Origin: Paenibacillus allorhizosphaerae
GTDB taxonomy: Bacteria; Bacillota; Bacilli; Paenibacillales; NBRC-103111
Direction of reading: 5' to 3'
Length of the DNA stretch: 64,000 nt
Assembly (NCBI RefSeq): GCF_910594985.1
Contig: NZ_CAJVCE010000005.1
Location: 346,996-410,995 of the forward strand
This document shows, one piece after another, positions 1 to 8,634 of this stretch. The notes beneath the pieces are model-generated. The model ran no database searches. It was not told the DNA's origin and saw only the letters and a list, made by a program, of their open reading frames with translations. The position numbers were made by a program, and so were the translations under genes. The stretch's first letter is position 1; the number at the start of each line of letters is the position of its first letter.

Positions 1-590
1 GCCAAGTCGGGCACGCTAACAGGCTCTTTAATGTTGTGAGACAGCAGATCGAGCACGTCATGGATTCTCGGATCGAGCGTATGCGACGATTTCTTGTAAT
101 GGAAGCTGGAAGCGAGGAGCAAAATTTCCTCCAGCGAATTGAGCGCGAGTTCCTCGAACAGCGGATTCATTACTGCCTTGTTATCCGCGATCAGGCTCGT
201 GAAGGTGGACTCGATGCGGCTGCGTACGGCGGCATCCTCGATGTGCAGGAACAACAAGCTCTTCGAAACTTTGGGCAATTGCAGCCAGGCGGCCCACGTC
301 GGTCTGGGGATGAAATGAACCCACATCATGTTCCACACATTTCCTCGCGTCGTGAAATAATCGTGTGGCGTTCCGGGCGGAAGCACGATCATATCGCCGG
401 AGTGGCATAACTGCTCGTATCGTTGTTCTTTCACGCACCCTTCGCCTGAGATCGTGTACATCAAAAGCCAATCTTTCGTTCCCGAGGAACGCCAGCACGA
501 ATAGCCGAACGGACTGCGGTTATGGCTGGAAACAAGCGCCCCCGGTGGCGGAGCGGGTGTCTCGGCCGCTATGTACGGTTGGTAAGGCAT
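1..590 (-). CDS. AraC-family transcriptional regulator, N-terminal part
   Basis: The gene is cut by the left edge of the window; about 196 N-terminal residues are present. They read as the cupin-like ligand-binding half of an AraC regulator: a GDMIVLPPGTPHDY stretch near residues 65-78 (typical of sugar-sensing AraC proteins), followed by helical sequence that leads into the first DNA-binding helices (VPDLA at the edge). The ATG at 590 follows an AAAGGA ribosome binding site. It is divergent from the membrane protein at 764. The effector cannot be told from the sequence, and the HTH domain lies outside the window. Confidence 0.85.
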   Translation of the reverse strand, partial: MPYQPYIAAETPAPPPGALVSSHNRSPFGYSCWRSSGTKDWLLMYTISGEGCVKEQRYEQLCHSGDMIVLPPGTPHDYFTTRGNVWNMMWVHFIPRPTWAAWLQLPKVSKSLLFLHIEDAAVRSRIESTFTSLIADNKAVMNPLFEELALNSLEEILLLASSFHYKKSSHTLDPRIHDVLDLLSHNIKEPVSVPDL

Positions 591-763
591 CGGTAACGTC
601 CTTTCCACATTTCTTCCAATTGAGCGTTGAAAGGTGATCTCGCATCCACTATGATTAGTGTACCATTACTTTGTGCCGCCCGGATGAAGAATAAGCAGCA
701 ATGATTGGCGTAAAAAGGCGGTTACGCAACATATTTTTCCTTTTATAAGGAGGGGGGTTCTAC

Positions 764-1474
764 ATGGACTGGTTCTCCGAGACCGGCTACCCGTTTATGA
801 TGTTTACTCCGCAGCATATCATTCCGCTAGCCGGCATTGCGCTGCTCATCCTGCTGCTGTACCTGTACCGAAGACCACTTCAACGGGACGTCTCTGTGCG
901 AACGATCCGGATTGCTCTGAGTTTCATCCTCATTGTGTTTGAAGCGCTGCTGTATGGTTGGTATTTTTATTACGCGCGGTTTTCGCTTGAGGAATCTCTT
1001 CCTCTACAGCTATGCAGCATCAGCTACATTTTGACGATTATCGTGCTGCTGTTTCCCTCGTATCGGTTGTATGAGTTTTTATACTTCGCAGGGATCGGCG
1101 GTGCGCTTCAGGCACTGTTAACGCCGGCAGCGATTTTGTCCGGGTTCCCGCATTTCACGTATTTTTACTTCTTTGTCGGCCACGGCGCCATCGTATGGGT
1201 TGCGCTGTATATGACCTGGGTTCACGGCTATCGTCCTACATGGCGTTCGATTTGGAGGGTGCTGCTGATCCTCAATGTGCTTCTTGCCGTCATCGTGCCT
1301 ATCAATCGGCTCACGGGAGGTAATTATTTGTTCGTCGCCGAAAAGCCGCCCGGCCAATCGTTGCTCGATTATTTGGGGCCATGGCCTTGGTACTTGCTTT
1401 CGCTTGAAGCGGTAGCCGCGGTTATATTCGTTTTGCTGTATTTGCCTTTTGTGCGCCGCAAGCGCGAACCCTGA
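764..1474 (+). CDS. YwaF/TIGR02206-type integral membrane protein
   Basis: A 236-residue polytopic membrane protein with about six or seven hydrophobic segments. The opening (FTPQHIIPLAG), the LPLQLCSISY stretch in the third segment and the GHGAIVWVALYMT segment fit the conserved YwaF-like family (TIGR02206) of Gram-positive bacteria, whose function is unknown. A strong AAGGAGGGGGG ribosome binding site precedes the ATG. The gene stands alone, with a terminator directly after it. The family call is from recognition only. Confidence 0.75.
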   Translation: MDWFSETGYPFMMFTPQHIIPLAGIALLILLLYLYRRPLQRDVSVRTIRIALSFILIVFEALLYGWYFYYARFSLEESLPLQLCSISYILTIIVLLFPSYRLYEFLYFAGIGGALQALLTPAAILSGFPHFTYFYFFVGHGAIVWVALYMTWVHGYRPTWRSIWRVLLILNVLLAVIVPINRLTGGNYLFVAEKPPGQSLLDYLGPWPWYLLSLEAVAAVIFVLLYLPFVRRKREP

Positions 1475-1483
1475 TTGAACCAT

Positions 1484-1520
1484 AAACCGGCTGCATTCCC
1501 AAAGGAATAGCAGCCGGTTT
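1484..1520 (+). terminator. Rho-independent terminator
   Basis: An 11-bp perfect stem (AAACCGGCTGC / GCAGCCGGTTT) lies just after the stop codon of the YwaF-like gene. The T-run is short, so it may work in both directions, also ending transcription from the minus-strand remnant at 1605. Confidence 0.7.
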
Positions 1521-1604
1521 CACTTTACTTAGTAAGGGATATATTTTCGAATCGAATGAACGTATTCTTTCCTTCAATAAGCCATTGTCCGGGCGTAATG
1601 CCGC

Positions 1605-1923
1605 TTACTTCGCGGCTTCGATCCATCGATCTCCCTCCTCATTGATCTCGCGGATCGTCGTGTTGATATCCTTCCCTCTGAGGAATTCCTTGTACTTTTT
1701 ATCGAAGATGGTTCGGACTTTCTCGGTATAAACCGATTGTGCCACAAAAGGCGCAGGCTTGCTCTTGAAAATATTTGCGCTTAACGCCGGAATAAGCAAC
1801 GCGGATTTTGCGAGCTCCAGTTGAACCTCGTCCGAGAGTCTTGTTGGTTTTCGGGTCAACGAAGGGCAAGGAAAGCGAATGGCTCAGCTTATCGAAACTT
1901 TCAATCTCCAGTCCTTGGTACGG
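1605..1923 (-). pseudogene. Remnant of a family-1 sugar-binding protein (ABC transporter)
   Basis: Two reading frames on the minus strand together match the orphan binding proteins elsewhere in this window. The first (1923 to about 1839) reads YQGLEIESFDKLSHSLSLPF-VDPKTNK, equivalent to the YRGLE...LSLPLIDPKT region of the protein at 61595. The second (about 1839 to 1605) reads LSDEVQLELAKSALL and ends in the usual C-terminus (NIFKSKPAP, DINTTIREINEE). About 100 codons between the two blocks and the whole N-terminal half are missing, and the joint is out of frame. This is a decayed deletion copy. An 84-residue reading frame starting inside it at 1859 is probably not a functional protein. Confidence 0.75.
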
Positions 1924-2126
1924 AAAACAATAATGCAACATTACCAACCCTAAGGCTGAGTGCTGCTTGCATATTCCAGTTTCAGTTGCTAAAAAAGCTC
2001 CCATATCCAAGGCACTTTTTTGAGCGCAAGCCACTTTAAAGTGCCTTCTTAACAAAAACCGGACGATGGATTAATGTTGAATTACAAATTCAAATAACTC
2101 AAATAAAGAAAAGGAAGGTAAAGCAT

Positions 2127-3038
2127 ATGAGCATGCATGAGCAAACAAGAAAATTTCTGGAGGATATTTCGGGGTTTCCGCCGCTTCATCTTTTATCGCC
2201 GGAAGAAATCAGAAAAGTCGTCGTTGCGACGGCCATTTCAGACAATTTCGAGCTGGCGGGCACGGAAGATAGACAGCTGCAAGGTCCGCACGGCGCATTC
2301 GCCGTAAGAATTTACCGGCCGACCGACGAGAAGAAGCTTCCCGTAATTTTGTTTTTTCACGGAGGCGGCTTCGTATTCAACCGAATGGAGCATTTCGACC
2401 CGATGTGCAGCAAACTGGCGGCGGCAACCGGCTATGCCGTCGTGTCCGTCGATTATCATCTGGCGCCGGAGCATAAATTTCCCGTTCCGGTCGATGAAGC
2501 GATGTTTGCCGCCAAATGGGTACATGAGAACGCCGCTTCGCTGGGGCTGGACCCGGGCAACCTATCCGTTGCGGGCGAAAGCGTGGGAGCAAATCTGGCG
2601 GCCGTGGTCGCGCAGCTTGCCCGCAACCAAGGCGGTCCGGCCATCACGATGCAAATCCTGCTATGTCCGCTGACGGACTGGTCCGGCGACCATGAATCGA
2701 TGCGTACGTACGGCACTGGTTATTTTCTGACCAGCGCCCTTCTTGACTATTGCGCCGGCCATTATTTGAACGATGAAGCCGATAAATGTAACCCGCTCGC
2801 CTCTCCCCTTTTGGGAGACGTCGCCGGATTGCCGCCGGCCTTGATCGTTACCGCCGAGTACGACCCGCTCCGCGACGAAGGGGAACGGTACGGACAAAAA
2901 CTGATCGAAAACGGCGTCAAAGTGACGTCCAAACGGTATCCCGGGATGATCCACTTGTTTTATGCCATGACGGACGTGTTCGATGACGGCAACGACGTGT
3001 ATGATCTGATCCGCCAAGAACTGCAAAAGGCGCACTAA
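2127..3038 (+). CDS. Alpha/beta hydrolase (esterase/lipase, HSL-like family)
   Basis: A 303-residue cytoplasmic hydrolase. The HGGG oxyanion-hole motif is at residues 78-81, the nucleophile elbow GESVG at 150-154 (Ser152), the acid in EYDPLRD (Asp246) and the catalytic His in GMIHLF (His276). This order and the HGGG motif place it in the hormone-sensitive-lipase-like family, which cleaves esters of short or medium acids. The elbow has GESVGAN where many relatives have GDSAGG. AAGGAAGG precedes the ATG. It is convergent with the HxlR regulator downstream; no operon partner is visible. The natural substrate is unknown. Confidence 0.9.
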   Translation: MSMHEQTRKFLEDISGFPPLHLLSPEEIRKVVVATAISDNFELAGTEDRQLQGPHGAFAVRIYRPTDEKKLPVILFFHGGGFVFNRMEHFDPMCSKLAAATGYAVVSVDYHLAPEHKFPVPVDEAMFAAKWVHENAASLGLDPGNLSVAGESVGANLAAVVAQLARNQGGPAITMQILLCPLTDWSGDHESMRTYGTGYFLTSALLDYCAGHYLNDEADKCNPLASPLLGDVAGLPPALIVTAEYDPLRDEGERYGQKLIENGVKVTSKRYPGMIHLFYAMTDVFDDGNDVYDLIRQELQKAH

Positions 3039-3078
3039 ACTCGATCCGCACCGCCGCTATCTTTACCGGTATGCTAGC

Positions 3079-3450
3079 TTACGCGTTCTCCTTGTCGTAC
3101 GCTTTTCTCGCTTGTAATACGGAATCATAGTGAGCATCGGTCCACTTGTGCAGGATCCGCATCGGCTCAATTAAGGTTTTGCCTAACGTCGTTAACTCGT
3201 ACTCAACGGTAAGGGGGACGGTTGGATAAACGCAGCGGCTTACCAATCCGTCTCTCTCCAGTTGACGTAGCGTCTGCGTCAGCATCTTTTGCGTTACGCC
3301 TTCAATGGCTTTCTTCAAATCGCTGTAACGCTTCTTGCCGTTCTCCAGCTCATAAAAGACGAGGACCGTCCATTTGCTTGAGACGACTTCCAGCGCGCGA
3401 CGATAATGGCACGGAGATTCGTTATCTTGTGACGGAACTTGCTCGTTCAT
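3079..3450 (-). CDS. HxlR-family winged-helix regulator
   Basis: A 123-residue one-domain regulator. The winged helix shows the family signatures SKWTVLVFYEL, RYSDLKKAIEGVTQKMLTQ and LTTLGKTL. Cys14 (ESPCHYRRAL) lies at the position that senses oxidants or electrophiles in some HxlR proteins, so redox or aldehyde sensing is possible but not shown. The ATG at 3450 is chosen because GAGAGGAG stands just upstream; an upstream in-frame ATG at 3513 lacks such a site. It is convergent with the esterase and is followed upstream on the same strand by a GNAT gene 17 bases away, so the two may be co-transcribed. Confidence 0.88.
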   Translation of the reverse strand: MNEQVPSQDNESPCHYRRALEVVSSKWTVLVFYELENGKKRYSDLKKAIEGVTQKMLTQTLRQLERDGLVSRCVYPTVPLTVEYELTTLGKTLIEPMRILHKWTDAHYDSVLQARKAYDKENA

Positions 3451-3466
3451 ATCAAACGCTCCTCTC

Positions 3467-4015
3467 TCAGGAAGACAATCTCTCCCATTCCTGTTCCAAA
3501 ATGCTGAATACAAGGGAATCGCGCCATCCGTCCCTTAATAATAACGTATCGCGCATTCGTCCTTCCTGTGTCATGCCGATATTGGTCAGCACTTGGGATG
3601 ACCCGATATTGCGGGGATCGCACGTAGCATAGATGCGATGCAACCGAAATTCGCTGAATCCATATTTCACTAATAATCCCACGGCTTCGGTAGCAATGCC
3701 TTTCCCCCAATAATCCGGATGAACAATGTACGCAATTTCTCCGCTTCGGTTAGAAGCGCTTCTTATGTTGATCTCTCCCGCGCCGATCAGCTTTTCCGAG
3801 CCTAGCTCAACGATCGCAAACACAAATCGCGTTCTTGACGCTTTGTTGGCGTCGTCTATAATTTGTTTTACGAATGCTTGTGTTTGTTCTTCATTATTAG
3901 GTCCCCAAGGCTGGAAACGGCACACGATTTCCTGGGAAGCATAGGCGTGCACGTCGACCCAATCCGTAAATTTGAATTCGCGTAAATAAATTCGACTTCC
4001 TGTCAGCAGTGCCAT
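3467..4015 (-). CDS. GNAT acetyltransferase (RimJ/RimL type)
   Basis: A 182-residue acetyltransferase. Typical parts are LLTGSRIYLREF at the start, GAGEINIRSASNRSGEIAY in the middle strands, the acetyl-CoA loop DYWGKGIATEAV, and the ATCDPRNIGSSQVLTNIG helix before the C-terminus. This pattern fits acetylation of protein N-termini or small amines, but the substrate is unknown. The ATG at 4015 follows AAAAGGGG; 24 upstream in-frame codons look non-coding. It lies just upstream of the HxlR gene on the same strand. Confidence 0.88.
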   Translation of the reverse strand: MALLTGSRIYLREFKFTDWVDVHAYASQEIVCRFQPWGPNNEEQTQAFVKQIIDDANKASRTRFVFAIVELGSEKLIGAGEINIRSASNRSGEIAYIVHPDYWGKGIATEAVGLLVKYGFSEFRLHRIYATCDPRNIGSSQVLTNIGMTQEGRMRDTLLLRDGWRDSLVFSILEQEWERLSS

Positions 4016-4220
4016 TGAAAATACCCCTTTTACCTCGATTGCATGAAAAGTAAACAAATAGTAGCATAAACTGGGGACATCTGTCATGTATTCGAAAAGT
4101 AGGATCGAGTGGCCGAGATGAGGATGGACATGAGTCGGCCGACGCCGCAGCGGTTATTATTTTTGGCGTCGAAGGAACAAGACAGCGTTCAATAGAATTA
4201 ATATCCTTTGTGGAGGTGGA

Positions 4221-5012
4221 ATGGACATGCGTCAAGAAAAAAGGGCTACATTCAACGAAGTAGCCGAACTGTATGACCGCGTTCGCAATCGTTATCCCGA
4301 GCAATTGTTCGACGATTTGTTCGATGCGACGCAGCTCACTTCGCAAGCGCGAATACTGGAAATCGGGCCGGGCACCGGAATCGCCACGCTCGAGCTTGCC
4401 AAACGCGGCTGCCGCATTGTAGCGGTTGAGCTCGGTGCCGAGATGACCGCCGTCGCGCGGCGCAATTTGGCCGCTTATCCGAATGTGGAAATTCATGTCG
4501 GCACTTTTGAGGACTGGACCCCGCCGTTGTCTGAGCCTTTCGATCTTGTCATTGCGGCAACGGCGTTCCACTGGCTGGACCCGGAGGTGCGCTATCTCAA
4601 GCCTGCTTCTTTGCTGCGCCAAGGAGGTTACTTAGCGATCGTCAACTACGTTCACGTTGCCGGCGGCGATCAACTGTTTTTTGAACAAGTGCAGTCTTGT
4701 TACGAAAAATATATGCCGGGAACGCCGCCGAATCTCCGCCTTCCCCAAATTTCCGACATGAAGCCGGATACAGGGCCGCTTGAAGACAGCGGGTTGTTTG
4801 AAAAGCCTATTGTTCGAAATTACGTTACGGAGGAAACGTACAGCTCGGAACAGTACATCGATCTGCTATCGACGTACTCCACTCATGGAACGCTTGATGC
4901 TTCCAATCGCCGGCAGCTGTTCGAATGTGTAAGCTCTCTAATTGATAACCAGTACAATGGCAAAGTGAGTAAATGTTATCTCAATGAACTTCTTGTAGCG
5001 CGCAAATGTTGA
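4221..5012 (+). CDS. Class I SAM-dependent methyltransferase
   Basis: A 263-residue methyltransferase. The SAM-binding motif I is ILEIGPGTG (residues 45-53), followed by an acidic motif II (VAVELGAEM) and a DLVIAATAFHWLDPE motif IV/V region seen in Methyltransf_11/25 proteins. The C-terminal third (EETYSSEQYIDLLSTYSTH) is the part that usually sets substrate choice. GGAGG precedes the ATG. It is monocistronic and ends in a shared hairpin. The substrate is unknown. Confidence 0.88.
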   Translation: MDMRQEKRATFNEVAELYDRVRNRYPEQLFDDLFDATQLTSQARILEIGPGTGIATLELAKRGCRIVAVELGAEMTAVARRNLAAYPNVEIHVGTFEDWTPPLSEPFDLVIAATAFHWLDPEVRYLKPASLLRQGGYLAIVNYVHVAGGDQLFFEQVQSCYEKYMPGTPPNLRLPQISDMKPDTGPLEDSGLFEKPIVRNYVTEETYSSEQYIDLLSTYSTHGTLDASNRRQLFECVSSLIDNQYNGKVSKCYLNELLVARKC

Positions 5013-5048
5013 TTAGGTGCGGTGAAAGCAGATCAATATGACAAACGA

Positions 5049-5085
5049 AAATGGGATCGGCCCCATGTCAGGAGCGATCCCATTT
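5049..5085. terminator. Bidirectional terminator
   Basis: An 11-bp stem (AAATGGGATCG / CGATCCCATTT) lies between the convergent methyltransferase (+) and effector-binding gene (-). A- and T-rich flanks on both sides fit use in both directions. Confidence 0.7.
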
Positions 5086-5117
5086 GTTTACTATCATGAG
5101 CCTTTATGAACTATTGG

Positions 5118-5624
5118 TTATCGACCGTTGCTGTCAGCAATCGGCAGCGAATAGCGCGCGAAGCCTTCCGCATTGTAACGATACCGTTCGCAGATCGTAT
5201 ATTGACGCCCCTGCTTGCCTACCGTCAACCCTTTCTCCGCGATATACGCGTCAATCACTCGTCCCGCCCGATCAAAATCGCCTTCGTAGCTTGCTGCAAC
5301 AACACAGCGTTGTGCCGGAACCGTCATACGTACGAACCACTCCGGCACGCTATCGAAGGTGGATACCTCCACACATAATATATAGGCATGCGTATCGGAT
5401 ACGTTTTGCCCAGGGACTTGCGGCCACATGCCGTATTGAACGGATGCGTCGACAATTTGGGGCATATGGGCTGCGAGTCCGAGCAAACTATCCTTTGCCA
5501 GACGGTATTTACTTGGCATGTCATTCAGTCCAATACAGGGAATGCCAATCAATTTCAACTCGTCATGTTCAATCACCTGTGCCTCCAGGTCCCGCAAAAA
5601 AGTTGTTTCTTTCATTTGATGCAT
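5118..5624 (-). CDS. GyrI-like / AraC effector-binding domain protein
   Basis: A 168-residue protein made only of a GyrI-like small-molecule-binding domain. Seen are a YGMWPQVPG turn, a central strand ILCVEVSTFDSVPEWFVRMTVPAQRCVVAASYEGDF (split here for length) and the CERYRYNAEG end with conserved Glu and Tyr. Stand-alone members of this family bind or hydrolyse hydrophobic or cationic compounds. There is no DNA-binding domain. Either the ATG at 5624 or the one three codons in could be the start. It is the last gene of a run of minus-strand genes, and a 37-base repeat lies 36 bases upstream of its start. Confidence 0.75.
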   Translation of the reverse strand: MHQMKETTFLRDLEAQVIEHDELKLIGIPCIGLNDMPSKYRLAKDSLLGLAAHMPQIVDASVQYGMWPQVPGQNVSDTHAYILCVEVSTFDSVPEWFVRMTVPAQRCVVAASYEGDFDRAGRVIDAYIAEKGLTVGKQGRQYTICERYRYNAEGFARYSLPIADSNGR

Positions 5625-5660
5625 CCTCCCATGTCTTCAAAAGTTGTAGAGCTAATTAAG

Positions 5661-5697
5661 CATTCCTTTCGCTTCGCTCACGGCACAAAACAAAATG
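5661..5697. repeat. 37-base direct repeat, copy 1
   Basis: This sequence (starting CATTCCTTTCGCTTCGCTCA) matches positions 6525-6561 at 35 of 37 bases. Each copy lies just upstream of a minus-strand gene start: here 36 bases before the GyrI-like gene. Confidence 0.8.
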
Positions 5698-5760
5698 AAA
5701 TCCGTTCACCTGGGGCGATTTTATGTATTCTTGAGTTACAGAGATAGCAGCACAAGACAG

Positions 5761-6516
5761 TTAATTAAACGGTAAAGCTTCCAACCCTTCAAAATTGCAT
5801 CGCCAATCAGATACCCACGCGGGAAAATAACCTGATCGTTGAGCTACTCTTTGTGAAGCAAGATTACTGGCGATTACGTCATAACTCGGTACATCTCCAC
5901 GTGCCAATATTTCAGAAGTTAGCCTGTTTACAAGATAACTCGCCAATCTCGAATTACGGTATTCGGGTAATATGTCTATGCCAATTTGCCACAGTTTTGC
6001 ACAGGTTTTGCTTGCTCCTGCCACACCAACAATTTCCCCTTCTTTCTTTGCAAGCACAGCCAGATCAGTCTGCCAGGGATGATTCGTATCATATATAATT
6101 GCATTATTGAATCTTGTAACATCAAATAAATTGACCACTTCATCTCGCTCAATCAGTACAAATGTAAAATTTCCCGGTGGTGACAAAGGCTTTATTCTTT
6201 TCAGATCAGGCAGATAATGCAAGTAAAGACCTCTGATAAATGGCAAGGAGAATACGGTATCCCTGTCTTTGCCTTGCATATGCGTTTTGGCAATTAACAA
6301 CCGTTCCGGCGTAGCCGATACCACAATTGATTTCCCCATAGATACAATTTCAAAAAAACGCGCATTCCTCCGAAATGGCCTGCGTCCGGGATTTTCTTTA
6401 GCTTCGACAAAAATAATGCTGTCCTTTTCGCCATTCAGGTCATCGATCGTGCAATTCAGATCAATTGCAAGTTGCGATTGCACAATGTACATCATTTCTT
6501 CTTGTGTCATAATCAT
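5761..6516 (-). CDS. GNAT acetyltransferase
   Basis: A 251-residue protein. The C-terminal half holds the acetyltransferase fold: EGEIVGVAGASKTCAKLWQIG, then the acetyl-CoA loop DILPEYRNSRLASYLVN (in place of the usual Q/RxxGxG/A), and VIASNLASQRVAQRSGYFPAW. The N-terminal half (about 120 residues, with SIIFVEAKENPGRRPFRR) is a less conserved extension seen in some Bacillus GNAT proteins. The ATG at 6516 follows AAAGGAATGG inside the second copy of the 37-base repeat. A second ATG at 6510 is also possible. The substrate is unknown. Confidence 0.75.
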   Translation of the reverse strand: MIMTQEEMMYIVQSQLAIDLNCTIDDLNGEKDSIIFVEAKENPGRRPFRRNARFFEIVSMGKSIVVSATPERLLIAKTHMQGKDRDTVFSLPFIRGLYLHYLPDLKRIKPLSPPGNFTFVLIERDEVVNLFDVTRFNNAIIYDTNHPWQTDLAVLAKKEGEIVGVAGASKTCAKLWQIGIDILPEYRNSRLASYLVNRLTSEILARGDVPSYDVIASNLASQRVAQRSGYFPAWVSDWRCNFEGLEALPFN

Positions 6517-6524
6517 CGTATACC

Positions 6525-6561
6525 CATTCCTTTCGCTTCGTTCACGGCACAAAACGAAATG
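6525..6561. repeat. 37-base direct repeat, copy 2
   Basis: This copy matches 5661-5697 with two mismatches. It ends only nine bases before the GNAT start at 6516 and, on the minus strand, supplies that gene's AAAGGAATG ribosome binding site. The pair flanks the GNAT gene, which suggests a duplicated 5' leader. Confidence 0.8.
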
Positions 6562-6589
6562 CTCACATCTCTTGTTATCACTCTTTCTT

Positions 6590-7594
6590 TCAGATGTTGT
6601 ATGCTCGTACCCAATCTTTAAGCAACGTAATTTCTTCCTGCACGTTTTTATAAAAAATATCATGTCCCCAGCTTTCCGCAAAAAAGGCATACAAACTGCC
6701 CATATTAAAAATGCGGCGAAAAACGGCAAATATGTATAATGAGTCCAGTTCTTTCGCAGATAAGCTTCTATCTTTCGTGTAACCGCTTAAAAAAGCTTCT
6801 TTTCTGCGCTCCCTTTTCTCCATTGCTTCACGGTCGACGCCCCATCCGTAGCGACACACGAGCAGCGAAATATCATAAGCTCTCCAGCCGTACCCGCTTA
6901 AATCAAAATCGAAAATTATCGGATTTCCCGAGTGATCAAATCGTATATTGCCTCCATAAATGTCCCCGTGACAAAGCCCATAGGTCGGCAACGTTTTTGT
7001 AAAATCAGCTTCGATTTTTCTTTTCGCTTCAGCAGCAATACTATTCAGGAACTCAAAATCAAAGGGATATGTGTTTGCATATTTCATTAAATATTGCATC
7101 GAATGATCGATCAGAGAGGCGCAATCAAGATGCCAGCGTTGAACGGGAACGGTGATTTTATCGAAAGCATTGTGAATGGAAGCGATATAAGTGCCAAGCT
7201 TCTCGATCATCTCCCCGTCGGTTCCGCCCTCTTCCCCTTCTACTTCGTCATAAAGAACGCCAAATCTGATCCCTTCTACGGCTTTCAATTCCAATACATA
7301 GCTTCCATTGTTGCGGACTACCGGATCGACGACGCGAATACTTTCTTTTTTTAAATGATGGAGTAACGAGACTTCCGCCTCGATCTCTTCCAATGTACGC
7401 AAGCCGCAGTAATAAATTTTCAAATAATACTGCTTTAAACCCGCTTTGACTACATAAGTATCGTGCATTCCTTTGCGATATAAATGGCAATGAATGGTCT
7501 CGGCGACCAATGAATAATTTGAGCGGAAAACCGTCTCTAAAGCTTGATTGGATAAAATCGATGCTTGCGTAGGGAAATAGGCGCTCACGGTCAA
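6590..7594 (-). CDS. APH/HSK-family phosphotransferase
   Basis: A protein of about 334 residues with the aminoglycoside-phosphotransferase / homoserine-kinase fold. The catalytic loop is CHGDIYGGNIRFD and the metal-binding motif IIFDFDLSGYGWRAYD. The N-terminal lobe holds the ATP-binding lysine region (YYLKIYYCG). Relatives include RdoA/SrkA-like and CotS-like kinases as well as antibiotic kinases, so resistance cannot be claimed. The frame opens with TTG at 7594; a GTG two codons in (7588) is also possible, with AAGGGA upstream. It lies 73 bases upstream of the GNAT gene on the same strand. Confidence 0.8.
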   Translation of the reverse strand: MTVSAYFPTQASILSNQALETVFRSNYSLVAETIHCHLYRKGMHDTYVVKAGLKQYYLKIYYCGLRTLEEIEAEVSLLHHLKKESIRVVDPVVRNNGSYVLELKAVEGIRFGVLYDEVEGEEGGTDGEMIEKLGTYIASIHNAFDKITVPVQRWHLDCASLIDHSMQYLMKYANTYPFDFEFLNSIAAEAKRKIEADFTKTLPTYGLCHGDIYGGNIRFDHSGNPIIFDFDLSGYGWRAYDISLLVCRYGWGVDREAMEKRERRKEAFLSGYTKDRSLSAKELDSLYIFAVFRRIFNMGSLYAFFAESWGHDIFYKNVQEEITLLKDWVRAYNI

Positions 7595-7628
7595 ATAGGT
7601 TCACATCCCTTCGTCCGATAGTCGATGA

Positions 7629-7861
7629 TCAAAGCTCTTTAACGAATGCGATTCGATCAAAACCGGGTTTGAAAAAATCTTTCTCGCGTTCCGTCATTTC
7701 AAAACCAAGACTGCTATAAAACTGCAGCGTTGCTTCATTCCCGGCATGACCTAGCGTGTAAAGAATAACGCGGCTCGAGCTCAACTCACGAACCGCATTG
7801 CAAATCGTATGGATCAGCGCTTTCCCGATCCCTTGACGTTGGGAATGGATAATACGATAGT
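7629..7861 (-). pseudogene. 3' fragment of a GNAT acetyltransferase gene
   Basis: The minus strand encodes about 77 residues with no start codon, opened by a stop at 7862-7864. They begin DYRIIHSQRQGIGKALIHTI, which is the acetyl-CoA loop (QRQGIGKA), and run through GNEATLQFYSSLGFEMTE to the stop TGA at 7629. This is the C-terminal half of a GNAT gene whose 5' half is gone; the neighbouring isochorismatase-like gene now ends 18 bases away. It is probably a deletion relic. Confidence 0.7.
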
Positions 7862-7879
7862 CTCATCAATGGCACACGT

Positions 7880-8560
7880 TCACTGTAGGTCGTATTGCCG
7901 TGAGCCTCCATCCTCCATCCGCTTGCTATTTAAGAATTCCGTCGAGGTCGACGTATAGCCGATATCGGTTTCGAACAAACGCAAAAAAACGAATCGCATC
8001 CAGCCTCCCTCAACATTATGAGGATCGGTCGTATCGGGAAATTCGAACGAATCGGTACAATCCCGCAACAGGATGACACGGTAATTATGATGTCTGGCGC
8101 TCATACAAGTATGAAATAAGCACGATTTAAGATGAAACCCGACGGCGATAATCGTGTCCACTTCCCATGTTTTCAAATAATAATCAAGCACGGTTCCATG
8201 AAACCCGTCTTTACCGGACTTGGGAATCACCGCTTCAACCGGCAGCGGGGCAATGAGGGGATTGTAAGAGGGATTTAGCGGCTTCCAACTATTGTCCAGC
8301 TCATGAAGACCGTGAATTCTTCTGGTAACATCATGAGGACCGCCTACGCCTTGAATTGCATTATACAAGTAAACAATCGGCATACCCAACGAACGGGCCA
8401 AACGAAGCGAATGACAAATTGGATTTTCTACAACCGAGCGGTTCCCACTCGATTCATCACAGTCCACTAAAAGGAATGCAGTTTTTTGAGGGGTCCATTC
8501 AATCTGTAGTCCAGGGTCCACTTTATATTTTCTAACAGGCAAATGAAGCGAGTGAGTCAT
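7880..8560 (-). CDS. Isochorismatase-like cysteine hydrolase
   Basis: A 226-residue hydrolase of the isochorismatase fold. The nucleophile-acid Asp is in AFLLVDCDESSG. The motif IIAVGFHLKSCLFHTCMSA contains the Cys at the catalytic position, and KSGKDGFHGT matches the catalytic-lysine region (usually K..FSAF). Members hydrolyse amides or vinyl ethers (nicotinamide, biuret, isochorismate), and the true substrate is unknown. The ATG at 8560 follows AGGGAGGG. It lies 74 bases downstream of the NUDIX gene on the same strand. Confidence 0.8.
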   Translation of the reverse strand: MTHSLHLPVRKYKVDPGLQIEWTPQKTAFLLVDCDESSGNRSVVENPICHSLRLARSLGMPIVYLYNAIQGVGGPHDVTRRIHGLHELDNSWKPLNPSYNPLIAPLPVEAVIPKSGKDGFHGTVLDYYLKTWEVDTIIAVGFHLKSCLFHTCMSARHHNYRVILLRDCTDSFEFPDTTDPHNVEGGWMRFVFLRLFETDIGYTSTSTEFLNSKRMEDGGSRQYDLQ

Positions 8561-8634
8561 TTCGTTACAACCCTCCCTGTCCCGCCGTGGCGGCCTTGTT
8601 ACGACGATCATTTCGACCGCGCCCGAATATTCCA

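Noticed and set aside
6590..7594. Antibiotic resistance call for the APH-family gene
   Set aside because: The fold is shared by many non-resistance kinases and nothing in the sequence or context points to an aminoglycoside or macrolide.
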